A stretch of 64,000 bases of DNA from Pseudomonas beijingensis (GCF_030687295.1 NZ_CP117425.1:1120001-1184000), one strand, 5' to 3'. Positions 48,256 to 58,618 are shown, counted from the first letter of the stretch. Notes: a model not told the origin generated them from the letters alone. Program-made: numbers and translations.

Positions 48256-49486
48256 CGAGCAAGGTCTGGACAGGCTACAGGTCTCGGTTAGCGAAGCGGA
48301 CGTGGGTGTTCTGGGGCGAGGGCAGCAGCGCAGTGACTCCGTGTTCACCTACGCCGCAAGCGCGTGCGAAGAGCAGTCTGTTTCGCTGACCATGCCGATG
48401 CGCCTTGAAAGCTACACCTGGGAATCAGGCGTGCCGCCGATCTTTGAAATGAACCTGCCGGAGGGGGCCTTGCGTGATGAGCTGGTTCGTCGTTTCAGCA
48501 AAGCAGTTCGAGGCTTTGATGACTTCGCCATGCTTGCCATCGTAGGGCCTCATCAGCTGGGTCGGGTAGGCATCGGTCACTTGCGGACGGAGGCTGGGCC
48601 GCCCGAAACCAGTCTGGCGGATGTGTTGGTGCACGACGGAGCCGAAGGTTTATTCGACGATTTGTTGCACACCTACGGGCAGTATTCGGGCGTTTCCGGC
48701 GTACAGCCCAAGGTGCTGGTTCGCGACAGCGCATCGACAATCGATCGCCTGACCCATCGAGGTGCCACCCATCTGATCAAAGCGTTTCGCTCCGACGAGT
48801 TTCCTGAATTGGCCGCCAATGAGTTCTTTTGCATGCGAGCCGCGCTGCACGCGGGGCTCGAGGTGCCGGACTTCGAGCTGAGCGAGCGCGGTAAATTTTT
48901 GATCGTTAAACGCTTTGATTTGCCAGGCACTGGCAAGTATCTGGGCTTTGAGGATTTCTGTGTACTCAACGGCTCTCCATCGAGGGCTAAATACGATGGC
49001 TCATATGAAGGAGCGGCCCGACAGATAAAGTCATTCGTTTCTCCTCATTTACTCAATCATGCGCTGGAGTCCCTGTTCAAGATTGTTGCGCTCTCGGCCG
49101 GCCTGAAAAATGGCGATGCGCACCTGAAAAATTTCGGCGTGCTGTATGAGCATTGCGGTGCCGATGCGTCGATCAGGCTTGCGCCAGCCTATGACATCGT
49201 CAGCACGGCGGTGTATATCCGCAATGACAACATGGCGTTGTTGCTGGGCGGTTCCAAAGCCTGGCCCAAATATAAAATGCTGGTGAGGTTCGGCCGTTCA
49301 GCCTGCAACCTGACCGAAAAGCGTTGTAAGGAACTGATGGAGCAGGTCATTCAGGGGATGGACCTTGCTGTGGCTGAAATGCGCCATTACATGGCAGCTA
49401 ATCAACGGTTCAGGGCGACTGGAGAGGCCATGATCGAGGCTTGGACGGCTGGGCTTGCACGCAGCCTTAAACCGAGTGCCGACTGA
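48248..49486 (+). CDS. hipA: HipA-like serine/threonine kinase toxin
   Basis: This 412-residue protein has the HipA N-terminal subdomain (about 20-110), the ATP-site loop SGVQPKVLV near 160, the catalytic loop LKNGDAHLKNFG (Asp and Asn) near 290, and the metal-binding PAYDIV that replaces DFG. Such kinases phosphorylate glutamyl-tRNA synthetase or other targets and slow growth. All catalytic motifs are intact. It overlaps the antitoxin gene by 8 nt. The locus lies between two REP pairs and is less GC-rich than its surroundings, suggesting horizontal transfer. Confidence 0.88.
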   Translation: MADEQGLDRLQVSVSEADVGVLGRGQQRSDSVFTYAASACEEQSVSLTMPMRLESYTWESGVPPIFEMNLPEGALRDELVRRFSKAVRGFDDFAMLAIVGPHQLGRVGIGHLRTEAGPPETSLADVLVHDGAEGLFDDLLHTYGQYSGVSGVQPKVLVRDSASTIDRLTHRGATHLIKAFRSDEFPELAANEFFCMRAALHAGLEVPDFELSERGKFLIVKRFDLPGTGKYLGFEDFCVLNGSPSRAKYDGSYEGAARQIKSFVSPHLLNHALESLFKIVALSAGLKNGDAHLKNFGVLYEHCGADASIRLAPAYDIVSTAVYIRNDNMALLLGGSKAWPKYKMLVRFGRSACNLTEKRCKELMEQVIQGMDLAVAEMRHYMAANQRFRATGEAMIEAWTAGLARSLKPSAD

Positions 49487-49493
49487 CCCACTG

Positions 49494-49590
49494 CTATCGC
49501 GAGCAAGCTCGCTCCCACAGGGGTTGGGGGCTGTCGCAGCTGTCGTGGTCACACCGCTCCCAATGTGGGAGCGAGCTTGCTCGCGATAGG
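49494..49590. repeat. REP pair
   Basis: Inverted units GCGAGCAAGCTCGCTCCCAC (49500-49519) and GTGGGAGCGAGCTTGCTCGC (49565-49584) form the right border of hipBA. They separate it from the convergent AraC-type gene. Confidence 0.9.
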
Positions 49591-49613
49591 GCCAGCCCAG
49601 GCACCGCAAATCC

Positions 49614-50618
49614 CTAGCGCAACCCATCCCGAAACTGCCCCGGCGTCATCCCGGTCCAGCGCTTGAAGGCGCGGCTGAAGCTGCTGGCATCGGCGAAGCC
49701 CAGCAGGTAGCTGACTTCGCTCAGCGAACATTGGGGATCGCGCAGGTGCAGCAGCGCGAGGTTTTCCCGACATTCGTTGAGCAGTGCGTCGAAGCGGCAG
49801 CCTTCGTCGGCCAGGTGCCGTTGCAGGCTGCGCAGGCTCAGGTGCATGGCCTGGGCGATGCGTTCGGCGCTGGGCTCGCCTTCGGGCAGTTGGGCCTCGA
49901 TGGCGGCGCGGACCTTGCGCTCCCAGGTCAGCGGCTTGAGCTGGGCGAGGGTGCGTTCGAGCACGGTTTCGTTGTGTTCGGCCAGTTCCGGGTTGGCGTC
50001 GTCCAGGTGGCTGTCGAAATCGGCGAGATTGAACTCCAGGCAATCCTGGGCGGCGCCGAAATGCATCGGCGAGCGGAACACCTTGTGCCAGGGGCTGGGG
50101 TCCGCCGGCTCCGGGCGGCGTAGGTACACCGCCAGGGGGGCGTAATCACGGCCAAGGCGGTTGCGGCAGGTGCGCACGTAAATCGCCGCGAAGGCATCAA
50201 TCGCTTCGAAGGCCGGGGCTGGGCGTCCTGCCGGTACATCGAGGCTGAAGCGGTAGCGGTCTTCGCCACGGCTCAATTGCAGGGTCAGTGCATCGCTGAC
50301 CACCGGGTGATAACGCACGATCCGCTCGAACACTTCCCGCAGGCTGCCGCTGGCCACCAGCGCATAACCCAGTGCGTGAAACGTGGTGGGGCTGACAAAG
50401 CGCGACACCCGCAGGCCGATGGCCGGGTCGCCGCTGGCCTGCACGGCCAATGCCCACAGGCGTGTGGTGGCCGAGAGCGGGTAGCGGGCGTTCGGGTCGT
50501 CCATCCATTGCGGGTCGAGGCCGGCCTCGACGCACAGGGCGTGGCTGTCCAGGCCCAGCGCATCGAGCTGTTTGCGCAGGGCGCGGGTCCAGCTGGCGAG
50601 GGAAGTCGGTTCCGTCAT
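49614..50618 (-). CDS. AraC-family transcriptional regulator (OruR/ArgR-like domain layout)
   Basis: This 334-residue regulator has an N-terminal Arabinose_bd-type domain (YPLSATTRLWALAVQASGDP, ALGYALVASGSLREVFERIV) and a C-terminal AraC double helix-turn-helix (MHLSLRSLQRHLADEGCRFD; SYLLGFADASSFSRAFKRW). It is divergent from the fatty acid desaturase gene, 100 bp apart. In pseudomonads a pair of this shape often means that the regulator controls the desaturase. Confidence 0.9.
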   Translation of the reverse strand: MTEPTSLASWTRALRKQLDALGLDSHALCVEAGLDPQWMDDPNARYPLSATTRLWALAVQASGDPAIGLRVSRFVSPTTFHALGYALVASGSLREVFERIVRYHPVVSDALTLQLSRGEDRYRFSLDVPAGRPAPAFEAIDAFAAIYVRTCRNRLGRDYAPLAVYLRRPEPADPSPWHKVFRSPMHFGAAQDCLEFNLADFDSHLDDANPELAEHNETVLERTLAQLKPLTWERKVRAAIEAQLPEGEPSAERIAQAMHLSLRSLQRHLADEGCRFDALLNECRENLALLHLRDPQCSLSEVSYLLGFADASSFSRAFKRWTGMTPGQFRDGLR

Positions 50619-50718
50619 GACGATTGGCGCTTGTGGTCAACAGGTTGGCGTATACGGCTACCACCCTATGGGGCAACGCCCGGCAGGATGAGCACATCTC
50701 TAACAGAGGATGTAAGCC

Positions 50719-51792
50719 ATGCACGGCACTTGCGCAAGCCCCGAGCGATTGAATGCACAGCAACGAGCGGCCCATATTCGCCAGGTGGTCTTGGCCCGGG
50801 GCGAGGAGTTGCGCCAGCGTTATCCAATCCTGCGCCACCAGGATGCGTTGGGCACGGGCATCCTGGCGTTTGCCCTGGCCGGGATGATCGGTTCGGCGCT
50901 GCTCTACATCAACGGTGACCTGGCCGGGTGGGCGTGCCTGTTGCTCAACGCGTTTTTCGCGTCGCTGACCCATGAGCTGGAACACGACCTGATCCACAGC
51001 ATGTACTTCCGTAAGCAACGCCTGCCCCACAACCTGATGATGGGTTTGGTCTGGCTGGCGCGGCCGAGCACGATCAACCCGTGGATCCGCCGTCACCTGC
51101 ACCTCAACCATCACAAGGTGTCTGGCAGCGAGGCCGACATGGAGGAGCGGGCCATCACCAACGGCGAACCCTGGGGGCTGGCGCGCTTGCTGATGGTCGG
51201 TGATAACGTGATGTCGGCCTTCATCCGCCTGCTACGGGCCAAGACCTGGGCGCACAAGCGCAGCATTCTCAAGCGTACGCTGAAGGTTTATTTCCCCCTG
51301 GCGTTGCTGCACTGGGGCGCCTGGTATGTGTTCCTAGGTTTCCACGGGGCCAATGGTGTTGCCAGTCTGCTGGGGACTTCAATTGACTGGTCGGCCACCA
51401 CGCTGGCGACGATGCAGGTGATCGACATCGCGGCGGTGGTGATCATCGGGCCGAACGTGTTGCGCACCTTTTGCCTGCATTTCGTCAGCTCGAACATGCA
51501 TTACTACGGCGACATCGAGCCGGGCAACGTCATCCAGCAAACCCAGGTGCTTAACCCGTGGTGGTTGTGGCCGTTGCAGGCGTTCTGCTTCAACTTCGGC
51601 AGCAGCCACGGCATTCATCATTTTGTGGTGAAGGAGCCGTTCTACATTCGCCAACTGACGGTGCCGGTGGCCCATGAGGTGATGCGGGAAATGGGCGTGC
51701 GGTTTAATGACATTGGTACGTTTGTGCGGGCGAATCGGTTTGTGCGGGAAGAGGGTGTAGTGCGCGATGAGGTGAATGCGGCCCAGGTTTGA
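50719..51792 (+). CDS. Membrane fatty acid desaturase
   Basis: This 357-residue diiron membrane enzyme has histidine clusters HELEHDLIH at 85-93, HLHLNHH at 126-132 and HGIHH near 290, and about four membrane helices. The clusters differ from those of DesA (HRYSAH, HRKHH), so it belongs to another branch of the FA_desaturase superfamily and its substrate is unknown. ATG 50719 follows AGAGGA. The divergent AraC regulator is the likely controller. Confidence 0.85.
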   Translation: MHGTCASPERLNAQQRAAHIRQVVLARGEELRQRYPILRHQDALGTGILAFALAGMIGSALLYINGDLAGWACLLLNAFFASLTHELEHDLIHSMYFRKQRLPHNLMMGLVWLARPSTINPWIRRHLHLNHHKVSGSEADMEERAITNGEPWGLARLLMVGDNVMSAFIRLLRAKTWAHKRSILKRTLKVYFPLALLHWGAWYVFLGFHGANGVASLLGTSIDWSATTLATMQVIDIAAVVIIGPNVLRTFCLHFVSSNMHYYGDIEPGNVIQQTQVLNPWWLWPLQAFCFNFGSSHGIHHFVVKEPFYIRQLTVPVAHEVMREMGVRFNDIGTFVRANRFVREEGVVRDEVNAAQV

Positions 51793-51823
51793 GACGCACT
51801 ACCTTATGCATGGAGAACACACC

Positions 51824-51960
51824 TTGTGGCGAGGGGATTTATCCCCGCTGGGCTGCATAGCAGCCCAGGACCAAGCGCCGGGGTGTGTCAGGTGTGATCA
51901 CAGCCAACCTTTTTGGGGCCGCTTCGCGGCCCAGCGGGGATAAATCCCCTCGCCACAGGG
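51824..51960. repeat. Inverted pair of GGGGATTTATCCCC-type repeats
   Basis: Units TGTGGCGAGGGGATTTATCC (51826 onward) and GGATAAATCCCCTCGCCACA (to about 51958) are inverted around about 60 nt. They lie between the convergent ends of the desaturase and the siderophore receptor gene. Confidence 0.88.
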
Positions 51961-51984
51961 GAGGTGTCAGCTCTGGGAAACGGG

Positions 51985-54490
51985 TTAGAACCGGTAACTC
52001 ACCGTCGCCGCCACATTGCGCTCTTCACCCATGTAGCAATAGCTCAGGCTGGCGCACGAGGCGACGTAGGTTTCGTTCGTCAGGTTGTTCGCGTTCAGGC
52101 GCACGTCCACGCCCTTCAAGCCGACCTTGCCCAGGTCATACCCCACCGAAGCATCGAACAACGTGTAGGAGGGCACTTTCATGGAGTTCTCCGCATCGGC
52201 CCAACTGTAGCCGACATAACGCACGCCGCCGCCCAGGCGCAGGCCGTCGAGGGCGCCGCTGTCGAACTTGTAGTCAGCCCAGACCGAGGCCATGTGGCGT
52301 GGGGCCTGGGTCGGTGAGTTGCCCTTGTTTTCGATGATGTCGGTGGGCGTGCTGAGGGTGCTGACCATCGATTTCGAATATTCGATGTCGGTGAAGGTGT
52401 AGCTGCCCAGCACTTTGAATTGTTCGGTCAACTGCAGGTGGGCTTCCAGTTCCAAGCCTTGGGAGCGCACGGCACCGACGGCGCGGTAGAAGTTTTCCTG
52501 GGGCAGCTTGGTCGCCAGGTTTTCCTGGTCGATGCGGAACAGCGAGGCGGTGTACAAATCATCCGTGCCCGGTGGCTGGTACTTCAGGCCCAGCTCCCAT
52601 TGCTTGCCATCGGTAGGCGGCAGCGGGTTGCCGGCGCTGTCGGCATAGGAGTTCGGGTTGAACGACTCGGAGTAGCTGATGTACGGCGCCAGCCCGTTAT
52701 CGAACAGGTACAGCGCGCCGGCACGGCCGGTGAGCTTGGTGCGTTTGTCGTTGATCTCGGTGCCTTGCGGGCGACCGAATTCGGCGATGCGGTTTTCATC
52801 CGAGGTTTGCACCCAGTCCTGGCGCAGGCCGAGGGAGAAACGCCACTTGTCCATTTCGATCAGGTCTTGCAGGTAGACGCCGGTCTGCTCCAGGCGTCGC
52901 AGGTAGCTTGTGTCATAGCGACCAGTGATAGCCGAGTTGCCATAGACCGGGTCGAAGGCGTTGATCGGCGCCAGGCTGCCGCTGGTCCAGTCGACCACGG
53001 TTTTGCGCCGCTGGTAGTCGGCTCCCATCAGGACGGTGTGCTTGGTCGCGCCGGTGAAGAATTCGGCTTGCAGCATGTTGTCGACGATGAAGGAATGGAG
53101 CTTTTCCTCGGCGCCGGTGTAGTAGCGGTTCAGCTCGTTGCTGGTGGGTGTGGTCCAGTCATAGGCATAGACCTGATCGTTGCTGACCTTGGAGTCCAGG
53201 TAACGGAAGTTCTGCCGGGCGGTGAAGACGTCGTTGAAACGGTGTTCGAACTGGTAGCCGAACGACTGCTGGTCGCGTTCATAACCGTCGACGCCAGGCT
53301 CGCCTTCGAAAAAGTGCTCGGAAATTCGTCGGCCGTTGCGCTGGTGCAAGGTGCGCGGCGGCCGGCATGCCGCCGTGGTAGCCGCCGTCGGGGTCATGCT
53401 GCAGGTAGGCCTGGAGCGTCAGCGAGGTGTCTTCGCTGAAGTCGATGTTCACCGTGGGCGCGAGGGCGAAGCGCTTTTCCTTGTTGTGGTCGAACTGGGT
53501 GTCGGAGCTGTCCGCCAGGCCGATCAGGCGATAGGTGATGCGTTTGTCGTCATCCACCGGGCCGCTGAAGTCGAAGCCCATGCCGCGTTGGCCTTGGGTA
53601 CCGACCGTGGCCTGGATCTGATGATAGGCCTCGTACAGCGGCTTCTTGCTGGTCAGCGCCACCAGGCCGCCGGGCGAGCTGCGACCGTAGAGCACCGAGG
53701 ACGGGCCCTTGAGGATATCGACCCGCTCGAGGAAATACGGATCGACCTGCATGGAGCTGTACGTGCCGCTGTCGCCCATGGACTTGAGGCCGTCGAGGTA
53801 GATGTTATCCACCGAGCCGTCGTTGAAACCGCGCATCGCCACGTAGTCGTAGCGGTGGGTGGCGCCGTAGGGGTTGGTCAGCACGCCGGGGGTGTAGCGC
53901 ATGGCCTGGGACACGGTCTGCGCGCCCTGGTCGTCCATTTGTTCGCGGGTCACCACCGACACGCTCTGGGAGGTTTCGCGCAGGGCGGTACTGGTCTTGG
54001 TGGCGACCTGGCTGTGGGTGGCGTTGTAGCCTTCCATGCTGCCCAAGGCGTTACCCAGGGCGAAGCCCTTGATGTCGGTGGTCGGTAATTCCAGCGTGCT
54101 GCCAGCGGTCTCGGTGTGCAGCACGTAGCTGCTGCCATCCTGGCTGACGGCGACCATTCCCGACCCGCTGAGCAACTGGTTCAGGGCCTGGTCGGGCGAA
54201 TACTCACCCTTGAGCCCCGGGGACTGGACGCCGCCGGTTTGCGCCGGCGTGCTGGCCAGGGTGATCCCGGCCTGGCGGGCGAACTGGTTCAGCACATCGC
54301 TCAATGGACCGGGGGGGATGTTGTAGCTCTGCCGGCTGGCGGTCACGACGTTTTGCGCGGCCACCGCGAGCATCGGCGCGACGCTGACCCCCAGCGCCGT
54401 GGAGAACAGCGCGGCATGAATCGCCTGGCGTAACAGGCCTGGTTGCGAAGAGAAGCCGAAGGGGTTCTTGAGAAGTACGCGCTCAGTCAT
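51985..54490 (-). pseudogene. TonB-dependent siderophore receptor with signalling domain, one frameshift
   Basis: This outer-membrane ferric-siderophore receptor would be about 834 residues after repair. It has a signal peptide, then an STN signalling domain (SYNIPPGPLSDVLNQFARQA) that talks to a FecR-type protein. The plug follows (SVSVVTREQMDDQGAQTV, MRGFNDGSVDNIYLDGL, ILKGPSSVLYGRSSPGG) and a 22-strand barrel ending in VSYRF. The frame breaks near 53352-53360, where one extra base in GTGCGCGGCGG (expected GTGCCGGCGG) cuts HGGMPAAG from TLHQRNGRR. FecR and sigma genes follow upstream on the same strand. Start MTERVLLKNP at 54490. Confidence 0.88.
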
Positions 54491-54575
54491 TGTAGGTTCC
54501 GTTGGAGTCGCTGAAGGCAGATAAGGGTTGCTTACTGTCCTAGCCGGACGCCGGCCTGAAACCCGCCAAAAAAAA

Positions 54576-55577
54576 TCAAGCCAGGCGTTCCACCGTGATC
54601 CACCAACGGGTTCGATAGCGCAGCTGGACCGGGAGCGTGCGGGGCAGGACGGCGAGCAATTTGTCGGTGTCCTCCAAGCGGAACACCCCCGACAAGCGCA
54701 GGTCGGCAATCGACGCCGCGCAGTGCAGATAGCCCGGGCGGTAGCGGCCTACTTCATTGAGGAAATCTTCCAGGCGCATGTTGCGGGTGACGATCAAGCC
54801 GTCGGCCCAGGCGCCTGCGTCCATGTCCAGGGGCGGCGCCAGGGTCGCTGTCGATGAGCTGACCAGGTAGCTTTGCCCGGCCTCGACCTGGATGGGCGAG
54901 CCATCGCTGTTGGGGTGCGAACGGATGACGACTCGGCCGCTGGTGACGCTCAAGCGCGTGCAGTCGCTGTGCTGGCGCACGACGAAGCGCCCCTCCAGCC
55001 CCTCGAACAGACCATGCCTGCTTTTCACCAGCAGCGGCCGCCCCGGGTCGCGGCCACAGGTGACCATGATTTCGCCGCGGGCCAGGGTAATCAGGCGCTG
55101 CCGGGGACTGAAGTCCAAGTCGGCCGCGCTGTGGGTATTGAGCTCGAGCCGCGTGCCGTCCGGCAACTGGAACCCCCGACGTTCACCGGTGGCGGTGGCG
55201 AAATCGGCATTCCACGCCTGCCAGCCCAGGTCCTTGCCCAGCCATGCCGCGCCGCCCACCACGGCAACGCCCGAGAGCAACTTCAGGGCCTGGCGACGAC
55301 TGAGGCGCTGGGCACTGTTTTCCAGGGTGTCCAGGGCGATGTGGGCACCGGGCACGGCCCGCAGGTTCGAGGTCAATTCGCTGTGCAGCGATTGCACCCG
55401 TTGCCAGGCCAGTTCGTGTTCAGGGTGGGCGGCGCGCCAGGTGTCGCACTGTTGGCGCAGTGTGGGGTGGGTGGTGTGGTTGCGCAGGCGCAGCAGCCAG
55501 TTGATCGCCTGCCTGACCACCTGTTGCGACGGGCCGTTGCGGCGGCTCTGCAAGTGTTCCACCGACTCAACTTTCAT
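54576..55577 (-). CDS. fecR: FecR-family anti-sigma/signal transducer
   Basis: This 333-residue inner-membrane protein has an N-terminal cytoplasmic DUF4880-like domain (INWLLRLRNHTTHPTLRQQC... WRAAHPEHELAWQRVQ). A membrane helix near 100-120 follows (LKLLSGVAVVGGAAWLG), then a periplasmic FecR domain (GFQLPDGTRLELNTHSAADL). It relays receptor occupancy to the FecI-type sigma factor. ATG 55577 overlaps the sigma gene by 11 nt. Confidence 0.92.
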   Translation of the reverse strand: MKVESVEHLQSRRNGPSQQVVRQAINWLLRLRNHTTHPTLRQQCDTWRAAHPEHELAWQRVQSLHSELTSNLRAVPGAHIALDTLENSAQRLSRRQALKLLSGVAVVGGAAWLGKDLGWQAWNADFATATGERRGFQLPDGTRLELNTHSAADLDFSPRQRLITLARGEIMVTCGRDPGRPLLVKSRHGLFEGLEGRFVVRQHSDCTRLSVTSGRVVIRSHPNSDGSPIQVEAGQSYLVSSSTATLAPPLDMDAGAWADGLIVTRNMRLEDFLNEVGRYRPGYLHCAASIADLRLSGVFRLEDTDKLLAVLPRTLPVQLRYRTRWWITVERLA

Positions 55578-56067
55578 AGCGCAATACATAGCAGTGATAC
55601 AACGCATCGGCGACGTAGCGCTCCACCGAGCGCAACGAGATGCCCATCTGCTCGGCAATCTGCTTGTACGTCAGGCCTTCGCACTGGGCTAACAGAAAGG
55701 CCCGGCGCACTTTCGGCTTGAGGCCTTCGAGCATTCTGGCAATGGCTTCGAGCAGTTCGAGGATCAACGCCTGGGCTTCGGCCCCCGGGGTTTCGGCTTC
55801 TGGCAGGTGAGCTATGGTTTGGAGGTAGGCGTGTTCGATTTCCGCTCGCCGCCAATGGTCGATCACCAGGCCTTGGGCAATGGTGCGCAAAAAGGCGCGT
55901 GGGGCCCGAAGCTCCAGGCGTTCGCTACGCTGCAACAGGCGCATGAAGGTGTCCTGGGCCAGGTCCGCCGCATCAGCGGCATTGCCCAGCCGGGTGCGCA
56001 GCCACGTATTGAGCCAGCCGTGATGCTGGCTGTAGAGCGCCTGTACTGCAAACTCGGGAGATGACAT
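55567..56067 (-). CDS. fecI: FecI-type ECF sigma factor
   Basis: This 166-residue iron-starvation sigma factor has region 2 (AADLAQDTFMRLL, PRAFLRTIAQGLVIDHWRR) and region 4 (LTYKQIAEQMGISLRSVERYVADAL). It would transcribe the neighbouring siderophore receptor gene. MSSPEFAVQ at 56067 is the expected start; longer in-frame starts run into the promoter. A Fur-box-like sequence lies 22 nt upstream. The ribosome site is weak. Confidence 0.92.
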   Translation of the reverse strand: MSSPEFAVQALYSQHHGWLNTWLRTRLGNAADAADLAQDTFMRLLQRSERLELRAPRAFLRTIAQGLVIDHWRRAEIEHAYLQTIAHLPEAETPGAEAQALILELLEAIARMLEGLKPKVRRAFLLAQCEGLTYKQIAEQMGISLRSVERYVADALYHCYVLRYES

Positions 56068-56088
56068 GGACGCGACGGCCTGGATGTT

Positions 56089-56107
56089 ACAAATGATAAT
56101 AGGTCGC
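56089..56107 (-). promoter_or_regulatory. Candidate Fur box before fecI
   Basis: ACAAATGATAATAGGTCGC matches the 19-bp Fur consensus GATAATGATAATCATTATC at 11 positions, including the unbroken core AATGATAAT. It lies just upstream of the sigma gene, as in other Fur-controlled fecIR systems. Confidence 0.55.
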
Positions 56108-56345
56108 ATTGTCATCATCGCCCGGGGAATTTGCAACCACCGTTCACCGCCCACTGAAGGTTCCCGCGCCCGTACTTCTACCCCCTGTCGGCCAATTCCC
56201 TGTAACCCCTCATTTTTTCCAAGCCCTTGCCGACAGAGTGATAAGCGTGCACCAAACTGGAGCATGGCAAAAAGCCTGCTCCTGTTTTTACATGAAAATA
56301 TTGCAACTGGAATGCAACCCCACTCTTTGCATAAGAAGCCCATCG

Positions 56346-58226
56346 ATGAATCTAAAGTTCAGCCACAAAATCCTTCTGGCCGCCTCTGGTGTAGTGGTCC
56401 TGGCTTTTGCCCTGTTCACGCTCTACAACGATTATTTACAGCGCAACACCATTGGCAGCAGCCTTGAGTCGTCCATCGAGCAATCCGGCGACCTGACGGC
56501 CAGCAGCATCCAGAACTGGATGAGTGGGCGGATACTGGTGTTGGAAAACCTGGCGCAAAACATCGCGCATCAGGGTGCAGCTGCCGATCTGCCGGGGCTG
56601 GTCGATCAGCCGGCGCTGACGTCGAACTTCCAGTTCACTTATGTGGGCCAGGCCAACGGTGTCTTCACCCAACGCCCTGACGCCAAAATGCCTGACGGCT
56701 ACGACCCGCGTCAGCGCCCCTGGTACAAACAGGCGGTGACCGCCGATAAAACCATGCTGACTCCGCCTTACCTGGCGGCGGTGGGTGGCCTGGTGGTGAC
56801 CGTTGCCCTGCCGGTGAAGCACAACGGCGAACTGCTCGGCGTGGTGGGCGGCGACCTGAGCCTGGAAACCCTGGTGAAAATCATCAACTCCGTGGACTTC
56901 GGTGGTATCGGCCATGCGTTTCTGGTCAGCGGCGACGGTCAGGTGATCGTCAGCCCGGATAAAGACCACGTGATGAAGAACCTCAAGGACATCTACCCCG
57001 GCACCCCGGTGCGCATTGGCAAGGGGATCCAGGAGGTTGAGCTGAACGGGCAGGATCGTATTCTTTCGTTCACCCCGGTTACCGGCCTGCCGAACGCCGA
57101 GTGGTACATCGGTCTGTCGATCGACAAGGCAAAAGCCTACGCGCCGCTGAGCCAGTTCCGTACGTCTGCGCTGATTGCGATGTTCGTCGCGGTGGCGGCC
57201 ATTGCCTTGCTGCTGAGCATGCTGATCCAGGTGTTGATGCGTCCATTGACCACCATGGGCCGCGCCATGCAGGACATCGCCCAGGGCGAAGGTGACCTGA
57301 CCCGGCGCCTGGTCGTACAGGGCAAGGACGAATTCGCCGTGTTGGGCGGTTCGTTCAACCAGTTCGTGGAGCGGATTCACGCGTCGATCTCGGAAGTGTC
57401 TTCCGCCACCCGCCAAGTGCATGACCTGTCGCAGCGGGTGATGACCTCGTCCAACGCTTCGCTCGTCGGCTCAGATGAACAAAGCGCCCGCACCAACAGT
57501 GTGGCCGCGGCCATCAATCAGTTGGGCGCCGCGACCCAGGAAATCGCTCGTAATGCCGCCGATGCCTCGCAACAGGCCAGCGGTGCCAGCGAACAGGCCG
57601 ATGACGGTCGCCAGGTGGTGGAAAAAACCATCCAGGCCATGACCGAGCTGTCGCAGAAGATCAGCCTCTCGTGCACCCAGATCGAAACCCTGAACGCCAG
57701 CACCGACAACATCGGGCACATCCTGGACGTGATCAAAGGCATCTCCCAGCAAACCAACTTGTTGGCCCTGAACGCGGCCATCGAAGCGGCCCGTGCCGGT
57801 GAAGCCGGACGCGGGTTTGCGGTGGTGGCCGATGAAGTGCGCAACCTGGCGCACCGCACCCAGGAGTCGGCGGAAGAAATCCACAAGATGATCACCTCGC
57901 TGCAAGTCGGCTCCCGTGAAGCGGTGACCACGATGAACGCCAGCCAGACCTCCAGCGAAGAAAGCGTGGAAGTGGCCAACCAGGCCGGTCTGCGACTGGT
58001 CAGCGTGACGCAGCGCATCGGCGAGATCGACGGCATGAACCAGTCGGTGGCCGCGGCGACCGAAGAACAGACCGCCGTGGTCGAAACCCTCAACATGGAC
58101 GTCAGCCACATCAACCTGCTGAACCAGCAAAGCGTGGCCAACCTCAATGAAACCCTGAAGGATTGCGATGCCTTGTCCCAGCAGGCCAATCGACTGAAGC
58201 AACTGGTGGACAGCTTCAAGATCTGA
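56346..58226 (+). CDS. Methyl-accepting chemotaxis protein with dCACHE sensor
   Basis: This 626-residue chemoreceptor has a membrane helix at about 8-28 and a periplasmic dCACHE_1 domain (about 35-275). The second helix lies near 282-305, followed by HAMP and the signalling hairpin with tip [20 protein letters not shown]. In PctA-type receptors amino acids are bound by a Y..RxWY..Y.D..D set. Here Tyr119, Arg124, Trp126, Tyr127, Tyr142 and Asp170 are present but the second-to-last Asp is Ala144 (PYLAAV). Ligand preference may therefore differ. ATG 56346 (MNLKFSHK) begins the first helix. Confidence 0.92.
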   Translation: MNLKFSHKILLAASGVVVLAFALFTLYNDYLQRNTIGSSLESSIEQSGDLTASSIQNWMSGRILVLENLAQNIAHQGAAADLPGLVDQPALTSNFQFTYVGQANGVFTQRPDAKMPDGYDPRQRPWYKQAVTADKTMLTPPYLAAVGGLVVTVALPVKHNGELLGVVGGDLSLETLVKIINSVDFGGIGHAFLVSGDGQVIVSPDKDHVMKNLKDIYPGTPVRIGKGIQEVELNGQDRILSFTPVTGLPNAEWYIGLSIDKAKAYAPLSQFRTSALIAMFVAVAAIALLLSMLIQVLMRPLTTMGRAMQDIAQGEGDLTRRLVVQGKDEFAVLGGSFNQFVERIHASISEVSSATRQVHDLSQRVMTSSNASLVGSDEQSARTNSVAAAINQLGAATQEIARNAADASQQASGASEQADDGRQVVEKTIQAMTELSQKISLSCTQIETLNASTDNIGHILDVIKGISQQTNLLALNAAIEAARAGEAGRGFAVVADEVRNLAHRTQESAEEIHKMITSLQVGSREAVTTMNASQTSSEESVEVANQAGLRLVSVTQRIGEIDGMNQSVAAATEEQTAVVETLNMDVSHINLLNQQSVANLNETLKDCDALSQQANRLKQLVDSFKI

Positions 58227-58254
58227 CCCCCAGTCGCAAGCCGACCCATTCCCC

Positions 58255-58609
58255 TGTGGCGAGGGAGCTTGCTCCCGCTCGGCTGCGCAGCAGTCGTAAA
58301 GCCAACCAACGCGGTCCGCCTGCAAGCATGCTGGGGCCTGCTGCGCAGGCCAGCGGGAGCAAGCTCCCTCGCCACGGGTGCTGGGTTGAATGGTCCACCG
58401 CCATCGCGAGCAAGCTTGCTCCCACGGGGGACTGGCGGTGGACCTGGGTTTCGCATCCACCTCTGCTTCCACAGGGGATGGTTGGTGAGCCTGAATCTTG
58501 GGTTCACTCCAGCTCAGTGTGGGAGCGAGCTTGCTCGCGATGGCGGCAGTCCAGTCAAATTACTGCAAACTGATCCACCGCTTTCGCGAGCAAGCCCGCT
58601 CCCACAGGG
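58255..58609. repeat. Dense cluster of REP-type palindromes
   Basis: This 390-nt intergenic region holds an inverted pair of the GTGGCGAGGGAGCTTGCTCC type (58255-58376) with GCGCAGCAG sub-palindromes. Three REP units follow, at about 58402-58427, 58517-58543 and 58580-58608. Nothing else is visible between the chemoreceptor and mgoD ends. Confidence 0.88.
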
Positions 58610-58618
58610 CATTGCCGC

